This document shows positions 1 through 11,911 of a stretch of DNA of 64,000 bases, piece after piece. The DNA is taken from NCBI GenBank assembly GCA_013397695.1, contig VYZI01000346.1, forward strand, positions 443,187-507,186. The letters are read 5' to 3'. Position numbers and translations under genes: made by a program. Origin of the DNA: Centropus unirufus. Taxonomy: Eukaryota > Chordata > Aves > Cuculiformes > Centropidae. The notes beneath the pieces were generated by a model. That model was not told where the DNA came from and ran no database searches. It saw only the letters and a program-made list of their open reading frames with translations. The first letter of the stretch is position 1; every line of letters starts with the position of its first letter.

Positions 1-3000
1 GGAAATTTTGTTGGAAAACATGTTGGAAATTTTGCTGCAAAACTAAGTTTCTCTATTTGACAGTTCTGAGGATGTGAAAAATCTGGTTTTTAAAGGTATA
101 TATTCCTCTTGCTCCTTATACAAATAGCCTGTCTAAATACAAGTAGATTTTTAGAGGATAAGAAATGTGCATTCTTATCACCATAATCTTGTACAAATCT
201 GAAACCTTTACTCCAAAACTTAAGGCTCTTGGAAGAAAAGTGACGGAGCTTTGGAAATGCTGGTCCAAATGGCCAGCAGTTTATGAAATCAAGTATCTCT
301 TCTCTAAGCAACAGAAATGGGATCTTAAAATGGGAAGTGCTGGGCTGTGTCTGCACTGCAGCTACCCAGCTTCTAATGCAAGTTGCATTTTTGGATTTTA
401 ATACTGTGCACATATTTGGATGATCCAAACCAGATTGTTTTGATAACTTGCATTTTACTTATTCATCTGCATGGACAAATATTTGAGTTTACATAGTTGT
501 ACTACTTGTGTCCCAATTCTAAAGATACATGTGGAGAAGCTTCTTTTGTCTTTGCACTAATAGTACTGCCTTTCTACTATTATGAACTATTCTGCTGAGA
601 TGTACAGGCTGATTCTGTGATAGTGAAGCTGTCATTGCTTCATTCGCCCAGAAGGCTTACCACTGTGCTTCAGTATTTTCCACATAACTACAGGCATCAC
701 TGTCGTTTATTGAACATCCACAATGTGATTTTTTGCTTATGTGATCTGCCCAGCTTATTTTAACAGTGTTTGCACTTCACTCCTTTTTGACCTTTAAGTC
801 TTTGCATGCTATAAACCCAGTGTGTGGACAGAAACAAAATGGTATGCCACATCAAACACTGTCAGAATTCAAAGTGAAACGTTGTAAAAGTGGAAGTGTC
901 AAGAAAGAATAAGTTTACACTGATTTATATAAACACTTCAATAAAATGCTTTGGATATGGATAAACAGTCCTTGTGCAATATTTGTTATGGTTCCACCTG
1001 CTCTAAGCTGGAAATTGGAAGTGTTTTGATAAATGGAGCAGAAAAGTTGGTTGAGTTGCTCTGCAGCTGCAAGTACTTCTATATGTTATGCTGAAGCACT
1101 ATCTTACAACCTGTAGCAGCAATAAGATGGAGAAATGTTTTTGTTCTTGCTTTTTTTTTTTTCCACAGAGGAGGAACCCTTACTTTGTACTGCACTTAAA
1201 ATGACTGGCTGTACACACTAGCATTTCCTGGAAAATGAAAAATATAGGTGTTAGTAATATTTAATGGAAATAGTTGCACAACTGAGTCAAGAGTTTTAAA
1301 AAGCTTCATATAACATTGCTAACTCACTTTTTTTTGGTTATTGGAAATTTTGGGGCTTATTTTGAAACTAAGACTTAACAAGTGCAAGATCAGATTCCAA
1401 ACCAGTGGAAAAAGCAGGAACAATTCTGAGGGCTAGAAAATTTTATGGACTCTTTAAAACATTCTCTAGCATTTAGGAGATTTGCTCTTATATTAAAGGA
1501 TTGACAATATTCTTAGACATTTTTTAAAAAGTTGTATTCTGTATTTAACATTGGCACCTTCTGTAATTGCTCTGCTGATTTCGACTCAATTTTCCTTTAA
1601 CCCTAGTGACGTTTTTCTTTGAATTCTTATGTGCTGGTTGAATTATGTAGATAAAAGCATTGTTTTCCGGACTGGTACAGTGCCTGGGTACCCATAATAA
1701 ATTGACTTCTAAATGGAAGATAAATGAACTCATTCAGATGTCTATTAAGTTTCCTAACTCACCCTCCTTCCCAATATGTACAGTCTTTATTTAAGAGAGA
1801 CAAAGACGTAACATCCTCCCAACCCAGTTCCATTTTTTCAATGTCATTTCTACATTTGTTTCTTAAATATACAGGACCTAGAGCTGTTCCTGCCCATGCC
1901 TTATATATGAAAATAAATATTGGATGAATTATGCTTGACACTGTATTACTCTTTGCAGCCAACGAAAAAAAAACTGGTGGTAATGCTCTCCTCTTTTGAT
2001 TTTGGGTTTGGTGGTACCCAAGTTCTACTGTTCTAAGGTGATCTGCAAGAGTAAATAGAGAATAGCTGGCATGAAGTAGAGTCAGCTTGCATTCCCAAGC
2101 TGCATATGAAAGAATTCAGAGGAGTCTGTGGTTTAACTTTGGTTGTCACTTGTAGAATCAAACATCTTTGTAAGTGAACATCTTCACAAGGTACAGTTGT
2201 ACTACAATAAATAAAAAGTGTGCAGAAAACCCAAGGTAATCAACCCCCAAAACTGGTGCTTAATAAAGATCCCCAAATCAATTCCAGAATTATTTTTAAA
2301 ATGCTTTTCATCTATGATGATTCTTCCTTTCAGGGTTACTTTTACTACTATGACAGCTAAAACTGAATTTCCTTCTAAAGTTTTTGAGATCATCATACAA
2401 CTCAAAGGGATAAGAATTTAAGAAGGCAGGTATTTTTATAAGAGTTCATGGTATCCATTAAGACTGCTTCAAGACACTGAGGTTTGGAGCTAATGAAGAA
2501 TGGGAGACAGACAACATTGCTCAGAGAAAGAAACAGTTCTCAAAAGCAGATTTTTTTTTATCCTAGGAGGGCTAAACATGGACTCCAGTCTGTATTTGTG
2601 AGGCAAAGGTGAAAACTATGTTTCATTTTAACTGAAGTTGCTATTCAGAGTAACTTCTCAGACAGGTGGCAGGATGTCTCATCAAAGTGAAACTAGACTT
2701 GCCCTGCTGAGATTCCACCTGCTATGTAAAAGTGCTACTACTACCTTCTTGCCAAATGGAGAGAATTAGCTGACTCTGGCAGATTTTGAGGCTGCATCAG
2801 TTAATGGCAATTTATGAGGGTTGTGAGATTAAGCACTAGTAAATGTTCTTTGGACAACTAGAACTAGAAGCCTCTGCCTTAAGACTGAAGAATTGAAACT
2901 GAAACTGAAAACTAAGTTTTTTTTCTCAAGGCTTTCAGAACATCCAAAAACTAAGGCTCTGACCCTTGGTCACCCGATGAAGGACTTGTTGCTAGAATAA

Positions 3001-4650
3001 CAAGTGAGCTTCAACACTTAACAATGAGTTTTTTGTGGTGTAAAAAAATTTATTTGCTGGCCTTTCAGTACATTACGCAAACCAGACTCCAAAATGTACG
3101 TACCTGCTGCATTTAGCATTTGTAAAAACCTAGAGCTCTGTGAGAGCGTTTCCCTCAGTGGCTTTTCATCTCTCTCACGAGACATTTAATTTTGATCCTC
3201 CCATTATGTCGGCGCTTAGCACTTCTCAGGTCACCAGTTCAACAAAATAAAAATGAGGCTGATAGCAGCAGCTGCTATGGCATGGTTAGAAATAGAATAC
3301 AAATAAAAATAACTCATAACTCCACAAGTTATGTGCAGATTCGTCACATCTCATCCACTGGTATCTCCAGTGGATACTGGGTCAATCCTAGCATTATATC
3401 ATTTCCTTTTCGTTAAGATAATATGCCTATGGTACAGAATGTCATGGACTTGAAGGCAAATAAATGAGTAGTAGTATTCTCATAGCAGTAAGCAATCACT
3501 TGAAATGTATTTAGTTTCACACCATAGGAAATCACCACAAACATATTAATGAAACAGACCATTTCTTACAGTCCTGATGTTTGTCCAGTTCCAGACATTG
3601 TATCTCAGAACGGATTGCACATTAGTATTTGGTGGGTTATTAGCCAGATTTACACCTATGAAGCAGTATTTTCCCACTAGATACGGAAGACCTATTGGAA
3701 GAACCCTTCACTTTTCAGATGTCCCCCTTGACAATTTTATTTTCTTTTGGAACCGTTCTTTAGGTGAGATTCTCCAAACAAAGTCAACACAGTTAAATAT
3801 GTCATCTGGGAAGCTGTGCCTTAGTTTTGAGATCATCTTGATGTAGCTTAGAATCATAGAATGGTTTGAGGTGGAAGGGACCTTTAAAAGTCACCTTGTC
3901 CAATACCCCTGCAATGAGCAAGGACATGAACTAGATGGGGTTGCTCAAAGCCCCACCCAATCTGATTCTGAATGTTTCCAGGCATGGGGACTTCCTTCCC
4001 TTAGCTGCACTGCATGAACTTTTGGTCCTCTTTGCTTATGTTCAGCCTTTTAGAATGTTTTGATTTGCAGCACTGCTTTTGGTTTTGTTCTTGTTCTAAT
4101 ATGAAGGGATGGTAGGATAGCAAGCTTAAGACTATTCATGCTTGTTTATCTTTTCTTACTTTTTTCTTATGTGTGCCTTAACAGTACTTTGCTAGTGGAT
4201 TTATATCACAAATAGAAAATGCCTCTAAGCTCTTCTGAAACAACTGTTTCTTGCTGTCAACTGTGTAAGCATTGTACCTAACCCAATCGGTTTTGGAAAC
4301 CAAATCCTTGACTAACTTTCTAGGCATGACCACAACATAATTGCTAATAATTAAAACTTTTATGGCAACAGAGGCTAGCAGCAGCAATCCAATACTTGAC
4401 ACCCATTGACAATCTGCTTATCATTTCAATTTCTAAACTAATCTCTAGTGTTGTCAGGAATGAAAAACTTAGGGAAACCAGATACATCCATTATTTTTAC
4501 ATTTCCAGATCTCTCTGGAAGGTTGGTATGGGCACAGAATATTACCATTCTTACTCATGTCCCCTAGACAATGCCTGTAGGAGCTGTGCTCCAAGCTCCA
4601 CGTGAGCTGGCAGCTGACCCACAACATATGAAGTAAAAAATCTACCTCTA
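1..4650. other. Intergenic DNA upstream of the FUT8 CpG island
   Basis: AT-rich, CpG-poor sequence with stop codons in all frames at short intervals. The longest open stretches are about 110 codons and overlap on opposite strands, as expected by chance. No splice-framed exon, RNA gene or long repeat was recognised. The only identified element is a small CR1 fragment near 3.85 kb. The rest is undescribed intergenic sequence; it could hide a distal enhancer or an alternative upstream noncoding exon, which cannot be judged from one sequence. Confidence 0.6.
3851..3995 (-). mobile_element. CR1 LINE fragment (3' end)
   Basis: On the minus strand this is the 3' terminus of a CR1 non-LTR retrotransposon. 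The plus strand opens with the reverse complement of the CR1 tail (GAATCATAGAATGG), then a diverged copy of the conserved block that reads GGAAGGGACC and continues to the 'lose-linked' AAGCCCCACCC segment. It is severely 5'-truncated, which is normal for CR1, and has no coding capacity. Confidence 0.85.
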
Positions 4651-4709
4651 CCTATGAAATTACCTACAACAACGGAGACGCTTCCTCGGGCAAGCCGCCA
4701 CGGCGCTGC

Positions 4710-4719
4710 GGGCGGGGAC
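4710..4719 (+). promoter_or_regulatory. GC box (Sp/KLF-type site)
   Basis: GGGCGGGGAC is a good match to the Sp1/KLF consensus at the left edge of the CpG island. Such sites are common in CpG islands, so occupancy is not implied. Confidence 0.4.
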
Positions 4720-5055
4720 GCGCCTGTCGCAGCCGCCGGAGCAGCGGCCGCAGCTCCCCCGCCGCCCGGGAGCGAGGCCCGACCCGGGGGCACCCGCCTC
4801 GAGGGCCTCAAGGGCAGCGAGGGGCTGCCCCGCACCCCCCCCCGCCTCAGCTCCGCGGAGCTCGCGGGCCGCGCAAAGAGCCGCGGGGCCAGGGGCGCCT
4901 CCCCGCAGCCCCGCGCGGGCCCCCACACCCGCGGCCCCGCCGTACGGAGATGGGGGGTGCGGGGATGACGCCCCCTGTCCCGCACGCCGCGGGTTTGGGG
5001 AAGAGGGGAGCTCGCAGCGGAGAACGGCGGGGAGGGGGTGTTTCCCCCCCTCAAG

Positions 5056-5066
5056 ACGCATGCGCG
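5056..5066 (+). promoter_or_regulatory. NRF1-like site
   Basis: The palindromic core GCATGCGC (5058-5065) flanked by C and G resembles the NRF1 binding motif, which is frequent just upstream of transcription starts in TATA-less CpG-island promoters. It lies about 450 nt upstream of the probable exon 1 donor. The match is to the core only, not the full two-half-site consensus. Confidence 0.4.
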
Positions 5067-5193
5067 CCGCGCGCCCTACCGCTCCATGACGAGAGCGCTC
5101 CGGCAGCATCAGGAGTCCGGCTCGCGCTCTCATAGGCTGCCGCCTTTCGGCAGGCGCGCGCCCGCGGCCGGGGCTCTTCCTAGTGCGCTCGCG

Positions 5194-5222
5194 GGGGGCG
5201 CGCGCGCGGGCGCGCGCCGCCG
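5194..5222. repeat. Alternating CG tract (Z-DNA-prone)
   Basis: A run of alternating C and G broken by short G-runs within the CpG island, with a second CG-alternating tract near 5310-5323. Such sequences can adopt left-handed DNA under negative supercoiling near active promoters. This is a structural possibility only. Confidence 0.5.
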
Positions 5223-5339
5223 CTGGCACGGCCGATCCCCCCCCCCCCTCCACCCCTCGCCGCGCGCCGCTCCCGGCTGTCACAGCCGCCCGGGGGCCGC
5301 CCCCCGCCCCCGGCGCGCGCGCGCTGCCCGCGCCTCGCG

Positions 5340-5515
5340 CCCCGTCCATCTCGGTTCGCCCGCGGCTCCGTTCCGCGGCGGCCGGTCCCCAATTCCATCT
5401 CCTCGCCGCGGTGTCCCCTCCCCCTCGCCGTTCCTCCGCTCGCCCCAGCGTCTCCCATCACCCGGTAACCTTCGGCGACGGCAGCGCGGGCCCCGCCAGC
5501 GGCGCCGGCACTCGG
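5340..5515 (+). other. FUT8: Candidate noncoding exon 1 of FUT8 (5' end uncertain)
   Basis: The 3' boundary is a near-consensus donor: exon ...CTCGG, intron GTAAGAGG, at 5515/5516. A weaker GTAACC donor lies upstream at about 5465. The stretch immediately upstream has no ATG for more than 200 nt, compatible with an untranslated leader exon. The start is arbitrary: CpG-island promoters start at many positions and no initiator or TATA fixes one. If joined to the acceptor at 50530/50531 the leader would be entirely noncoding up to the short upstream ORFs there. Additional or alternative leader exons may exist in the 45-kb intron and were not identifiable. Confidence 0.45.
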
Positions 5516-5673
5516 GTAAGAGGATGCGGGGGCCGAACGGGAGCCGCGGCGACGGGGAAAGGAGGTACCGAGCGGAGCCCGGGCAGCTGCAGCCGGCGCT
5601 CCCCATCCCTCCCCCGGGCCTGGAGCCGCCGCCGGTTGCGGCTCCGGCGCTGCTCGGCAACCGCCGTTGCTGA

Positions 5674-5703
5674 GGGGAGGGGGGGCGCGTGGCGGGGAGG
5701 GGG
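5674..5703 (+). other. G-quadruplex-forming motif at the start of intron 1
   Basis: Four or more runs of at least four G (5674-5677, 5679-5685, 5694-5697, 5699-5703) separated by short loops fit the G-quadruplex pattern on the non-template strand. It sits about 160 nt downstream of the probable exon 1 donor, where G-rich RNA could favour R-loops or quadruplexes. Confidence 0.55.
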
Positions 5704-6070
5704 CCAGTCCCGCGCCGCGGTCCTCGCGTGCCCCCCCCTCCCCCTCGGTGCGGGGCGGCGGTGGGGCCTGGCCGCGGGGCAAAGGGAGGCCGGCACTTGG
5801 AGGGCTGTTGGGGCATCACCGTGGGCAGCGGGGCTGGGCCCGGGAGGGAGGGAGATGCGTGCGAGCCCCGGGAGCGGCGCGGGCAGCGGGGTACCCGCAG
5901 CGGGGAGCGCCGCTGCCCGCGTCCCGTGCGCCGCGGGGGGCCGCCTCCAACTTTGCTTGTCCCGGGAACTCGGCTGCCCGAGGGGACGCCCGGGCTTGGC
6001 AGAGAGAAAGAAAAGGGAAAGCTGGGCTTTATGGACGGACCTTACGCCCTCGGGCCGCCTGGTAGCTCGA

Positions 6071-9000
6071 GGAAGTGCTTGTCTTAGAAGGGTGCAGAGC
6101 CATCGGTTGCTGCCCGAGGCTTTCCCACGGCGACCTTCCCCGTATTCTGGCACATTTAGCTGCTTGGAGCTTGCATTCTCCTACTGATACAACTCGGCGA
6201 TTTGTCCTCTGGTCAAGTTTGTGCCTAATGCCTACCCCGGTTTTGCACACGTGTGTGGGAGAGCGTGCCTGCTGTGTTCTAGATGCTCTCCAAAGAGGGG
6301 GCTGGGACTCAGCCTTCAGAAGCTCATGGTTGAGGCTACAAGAATATGTAGAGACTATCATGCTGTGGTCCAGGTTGTACCAAAAAGCCTGTGGACGCAG
6401 ACATCAACTGACAAATTGCTTTTGACAAGACTTTAAGCACTCTGGGGCAGTACCTGTCCTTGTGTCATCAGGGTACACACGGTACAATGTGCAGTAGTGT
6501 AATGTGGTCAACGCATGGTGTTCCACATGCTGAGGGGATGTGGAAAACAGCCATGTGTTTGGAACGTTCTTCAGTTTGTCATCTTATATTCGCACTTAGT
6601 GCACTTTATTTGTGTGTGTTTACTGAAACATACCCATAAGCTGAAACCTGTATGTTTCAGTATGCACCTGTACATGTATTCACATGTATGCTCCTGCTAC
6701 CCCCAAAGTGCAGTGTTTCAATATCTAGGCATTAACAGAAAGTTAATGGAGTAAATATTTCAGAAAGAGTGTTCAGCATGGATGGGTATTTTTAATCTTT
6801 TTCATCATTCTCCTCAGTAAATTGTCAAAAACTTTAGAAAAGTCTGAACTATGAAAGTGAACGACCAACATTGCCTGTTCTGCTGCTGCTTGGGGTAGTT
6901 TTACAGAAGGCTGTTACAATTCTTGCCATTATTAAAAAAGCTAGTTATTAGGAGTTGGTGGTTATACTTTGATGTGTTTCCAGTAACGTCTGTTTTTCTG
7001 GTTATTAGAGTTATGCTTACTGCCAGATTTTTCTTGATACTTCTAGGGTTTCATATGTGTATGTAGAAGTCCTTTAAACTAGCAGACCAGCATATTGCAA
7101 AGTTTGCATATTTTCCCAACTGCACATAATGAGACAGCCTTTTTTCAATGTTGAAAGTATAATTAATTATTCATATTTTCTGAGCAAGCAGTTCAACAGA
7201 GAGGGAGGCACAGGAATCAACCTGGAGAGTTGAATCATGCAAATTCACTCTTTCAGTGATGTAGCTGCCAGGACATTTGACAACTGGGAAACACAGAGGG
7301 TCTGACTGGAGGTTGTAGCTTTCTTTCTTTACATAAACAAAGACAAGAAAGTAAATTCTGGCAGTTTCACTAGCTGAGCAACTGACAAGATATTAGTTGT
7401 AGTTCATATTAGAACAAGAAAAAAAAAATTAGCTGTGCTTGTTGAAGTAGCAATGGAGCTAGTTCACCTTCAGTGAATTGAGTAAACCGCACATGGACTT
7501 CCTTTTGTTTTGGCATCTGCGGTTTGTGATCACTTTATTGGGACTGCAGAGGCTTGATTGAATAATGAAATGTTTGTGTATTATATATACTGTGGACCAT
7601 TGATAGGATTAATCTGAAAAATTGTATTTTTGTTTCCTTTTTGTGTCTTTGTGGCTGTATAGGACCGCTGCTTTATCTGTTAGATCATTCTAAACCAAAT
7701 AATTTTCCCAGTCTTGAAATTTAGGTAATGTAAAAAGTAATAAATGATAATTTCTTACATAAATTATGAGAAATCTGTTCATTGACATTTAAGAGGATAA
7801 AGATGAAGAGGAGTTGGACTTGAGTATTTAGATCTTGTTTCAGAGTCAGAATTTAAGATAAAGTAATTACTATACTCTTAGGCTGGTCTGGAGGGGGAGC
7901 TAGTGTCAAAGCAAAATGAATTTTGTTCTAGTCTTATTCAAAAGCTTGCTGTTTGGTTATAGAATATGCTTCTAACACAATAAGGAAAACAAATATAGGT
8001 GATGCATGCTATGTATGATTGCATTAATATGCATCTCTTATGCAATAAATATAATCTGCAGTTTAAATTATCTATATATTTTAGGGAAATTTTACGTATG
8101 GTTTATTATTATGCAACAAAAACTATCTTCACACAACTTTGAAGTTGCAAAGCCAAGATCTCATAAATCGTAAGATGCCAGAATTAGGGATTCTTAACTT
8201 GGCCTGTGAGCATATGGTTAAATGTTGCACTTACACTGAAAGTAACATTGTAAGGGTATATAGCATAGAACGATGGTGTTCAGTGAGCAATACTGAATCT
8301 TTCTTCTTGGTATTGAATATCGTGTAGCTCACTAGTTGTTATGTGCTGTTCTTGCTGTACCTACTTCATTTCCTCTTTCGCTGTTACATTATCTTCAGTC
8401 TCTAGTGTTATTTACATGTTTCACTGGTAGTATTTTCACAGAAGTCCCTGGAGATGTCTTATGTGTCCCTTCATGCTGAATATCAAATTTAGAGCCTTTA
8501 TGATACAATTTCTCTAATCAGTCTATGAGTGTTTTAATGAGTTGCATGTTCTAAAATGTTTTCCCAGGGAAGTCTGTCTCCATATGTGATTTGCTGACAA
8601 TAAACTGGCTTTGCTTCATTATTTGCGATAAATTCCTTAGCAGGGATCCATGAATGCATAAGGTAGAGAAGACCTCACTGCTTGATTTGTAGGACTGCTT
8701 GATTTGTTGATTTTGGACCCCAAGCTACTGAGTCAAAAATTTTTGATGAAGTGTGAATTGCCCATTGGAAGAATAAAATTTTCCTGGACAATATTAATTC
8801 CCTCTCTTTTCCACAATACCTGTCGTATTAACAGCACACTTGGCATTTGGAGTGCATATGGCAAGGCACTCATATAATACAGTGTGGCTATATAAACTTT
8901 TTTTGACATCTTGTTCAGTTATATAGCAAGACACACAAGGGCACAGAGAACAAGATCAAATAATCTTTAATCGTTGTGATAGGACTATAATTATTTTTTT

Positions 9001-10004
9001 TTTAATGGAGGGTTAGATTTTTGGTACTCATCTATTCAAAGAACAATTCTTTGGATATAAACAAAAGATTCAACATGCTAAATTAAAAAGGGCAACAACT
9101 CTGATGGACAGGAGAAAACTTATCATGTGGGATTGCATTATATGCCTAAAGTCTTTAGAAAGGCTGAAATGTCTATATTTTGCTATGATATGTCTGCCAC
9201 TTGAGCTAGCAGGGAATATGATACTAATAATTTGTAATACGTCTGTGGTCCAAATGGTATGATCTGAGAATGGTTTTTTCAATGTTAACTTTGTTTTGAA
9301 AATATTAAGTTAATTTTTAGAAGTTAACTTAATGGAATTTTGAGTTCTGTTCCAGTCTCTGGGAATGAGCATGTCCTAGGAGATGCTAATTTTTCTGCTT
9401 AATCCTTCTGTGATACCTACTTAAATATCTTGCTATCCTAATATTTGTTGCCCTATTCTGAAATTTTATGACAATCCTATTTTTCCCATGTAAACAGGGT
9501 TTTTCTTGCTAAAGGCTGCTTATCTGGGATCCAGAACTGCTCTGCAGGTTGTCTCTAATAATATATTGTTTATGTTATTGGTTTTTTTTTTTACAATATT
9601 TGAATCATATCTAGCTATTTGCACTCCTGTTTGCTGGTCTCAGGCTATCCTCAGCTTCACATCTGATTCTCAGTCATGGGGCTAGGATCTGTCCTCGGCA
9701 TGTTCTGCATTACTACTGGCTTCTGTTCTATCTTCGGAAATTTTCCAACTCCAGTGTTGTACTTCATTCTGGTCTTCCTGCCTACCCGGTCTCTCATCTG
9801 AATACAATTTCCTCCTTCCAAAAGTCTCCTCACCCATCTCAGACTTGGTCTGTATCCCAAGTTCTCTATGCCAACAGTATCAGCTTTTTCCCCATGTTGC
9901 AGTTCCTTCTTCGGTCAAGTCCTATTTGTTATAGGATCCCCCTCTTTTCAACGGTTTTTTTTTTTTTCTTGTGGATAGCTTACCTCTTCATGCTCACTGG
10001 GTCC
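6071..10004. other. Intron 1 stretch, no recognised element
   Basis: The first part (to about 6.4 kb) is still moderately GC-rich as the island decays. After that the sequence is ordinary AT-rich intron. The segment about 9600-9960 differs: it is pyrimidine-rich and richer in CpG, and is discussed as a finding. No RNA gene, exon or identified repeat was seen. Confidence 0.5.
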
Positions 10005-11911
10005 AACAAGATATTGCTGAGAAGCAACTTAGATGCCCGTGGTCCACCTTGATACTGAGGAAAACAAGGAAACCTTTTGAGAGATGAGCTTGGCTTAATG
10101 GGGAGCTTGTGTTTTTTGAGCTCTGGTACAAAAGCGGTATGTACAAGCTTTGGAAGATGGGACAGGCTATGAAGGAGAAATTTGGAAACATTATCCTGGT
10201 ATGCAGGGGTAGCATCCAGAGGACTGATGTTCACCTAGGGGTGACACTTGCAAGGAAGGGTGAGGGCAACAAGATTTTCTTCTAGTACTTTAGTATTAAA
10301 AAGATGGATAAATAAAATGTGGGCTTACTTCAGAGCGTGATATATCATTTAGTGACAGCGGACACAGATACTGCTCAGGTACACAATACCCTCTTTGTCT
10401 TAGTGAGTCTTCCCCAACAAGGTGTCCCAGGCCTCCGGTGAGTGGCAGGGTTTGAGAGGAGTAGCTAGCAGCAGTGGATGGGGATTGATCTGGGCATTAT
10501 TGAGAGAACTTAAATCATACAAATCTATGTGGCCAAATAGACTGGATCTGAGGATGTTGATAGAGCTGGCCAGATTTGCAGTTAGGACCCTGCCCATCAT
10601 TTTTGAAACATCTTGGAAATCAAGAGAGCTTCCGGATTACTGGAGAAAAGCATATGTTGCGCTCTTCCCAAAAAAGGCAAAAATAGAATCCAGGGAGCTA
10701 CAAAGCTGGCTAGCTTCCTTTTCGTCCTCGGGAAAATAAGGGCATGAGTGTTCTTGAAACACGTTTCTGGGCACAAGAAGTGATTTGGAACAACTGGCAT
10801 GGATTTGTCAAAGGTAAATCATTCATGACTAGCCTGATTGCCTTCTATAGTGAAATAGCTGAATTTTTGGATGAGGGGAGAGCAGTAATTTCATTACCTT
10901 GGCTTTCAAATCTTTCTTCAACAATATGCTTGGATTTGAAGTTGCACATTACAGTCTGAATGGATGGAGAATTAGGTGAGTAATAGAATGGGCTTAGAAA
11001 ATAGTGGTTAATGTGTCATATATGGGCATCGGTAATAAGTGAGGGACTGTAGGGGTTCATCCTGAGCATGGGATGGAGCAGCCTTTTGGGCTTGCAAGAT
11101 GACATTAGATTGGGGGGAATAGTTGAAATGTATGAGGACAGGGCTGCCATTCTAAGGGACTTTGGCACAGTGGATACAAGGCCCACCTAGAGCATTATGA
11201 AATTCAACGAGGGCAAATGCAAAGGCCTAGCACCTGGGAAGGAAAAGAACCTTGTAGTGATACAGGCTGGCTTGGAAACAGCTCTGCTGGAGAAACCTGG
11301 GGTTCTGATGGTCAGCACTCTGCCTGTGGGCCAGCAGCAGTGTGTGCCTGCACATCATCCTGGAATGTGTTTAAAGGAGCATAGCCAGTAGATGGAGGCA
11401 AGTGATTATCCCTCTCTATGTGGTGGTCATTAGACCACATCTAGAGTACTGCACCCAGTTTTGGGACCCTCAATATAGGTAAAACATTGAGAAACGGCAG
11501 TAAATTTGGTGGAAGGCTATGGAGATGGTTAGGGAGCTGGAGTACTCGCCCTGAGATGCTGAGAGAGTGGGATTTATTCAGCTGTAGAAGAGGTGGCTTC
11601 AGGGGATCTAGCAACAACCTGCCAGTATCTCTGAGATCATTGAGAAGGTGTCACCAGGCTCTTTTCTGAGAGGTGTGATGGGAGGTTATGAGGCAGTGGT
11701 CATAAAGATCGAACCAAAGAAGGTTCAGTCTGGTTGTATGGAAAAGATTTCTCTCCATGCGCATAGTTAAGCTGTGGAAGAGGTTACCCAGAAAAGCTGT
11801 GTAGCCACTGTCTTAGAGGCTTTACAACTGGATAAAGCTGACTTACCTGTCCTCATCTCATAGTTGACTTTACTTTGAGCAGGAGGTTGGACTAGGGACA
11901 GATGACTCTAC
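10005..11911 (+). mobile_element. CR1 LINE, long degenerate copy (ORF2 C-terminal half plus 3' end)
   Basis: Conceptual translation in shifting frames follows CR1 ORF2 in order. There is a linker/RT start (AWLNGEL at about 10090, then YKLWKMGQA), the segment resembling LARxxKxNKxxF, DYWRKAYVALFPKK near 10640, the HGFVKGKSFMTSLIAFY block near 10800, MKFNEGKCKGL at 11197, and a PHLEYCTQFWDP-like stretch near 11430. It ends in the CR1 tail GAGCAGGAGGTTGGACTAG at about 11880. Many stops and frameshifts make it non-functional. CR1 elements encode an apurinic endonuclease and reverse transcriptase and insert 5'-truncated copies; this one is unusually long for a bird intron. Confidence 0.88.

Larger units (their letters stand above)
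4660..6070. promoter_or_regulatory. FUT8: CpG island, probable FUT8 promoter
   Basis: GC content and CpG density rise abruptly near 4670 and fall back near 6070, in sharp contrast to the AT-rich flanks. The block has GC boxes, a GCATGCGC core, long C- and G-runs and alternating CG tracts, and no TATA box in a sensible position, which is typical of a dispersed-start housekeeping promoter. A strong donor (CGG|GTAAGAG) at 5515/5516 would end a noncoding first exon on the + strand. FUT8 is broadly expressed and in mammals begins with untranslated exons far upstream of its ATG exon, so assigning the island to FUT8 is reasonable. It remains an inference: no transcript links it to the ATG exon 45 kb away, and it could also fire a divergent noncoding RNA. 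The long open frames on both strands here are GC-rich artefacts. Confidence 0.75.

Noticed and set aside
4551..6425. Many long open frames (up to 334 codons) on both strands of the CpG island
   Set aside because: GC-rich DNA lacks stop codons. The frames overlap on both strands, are dominated by Ala/Arg/Pro/Gly, and have no conserved motif.
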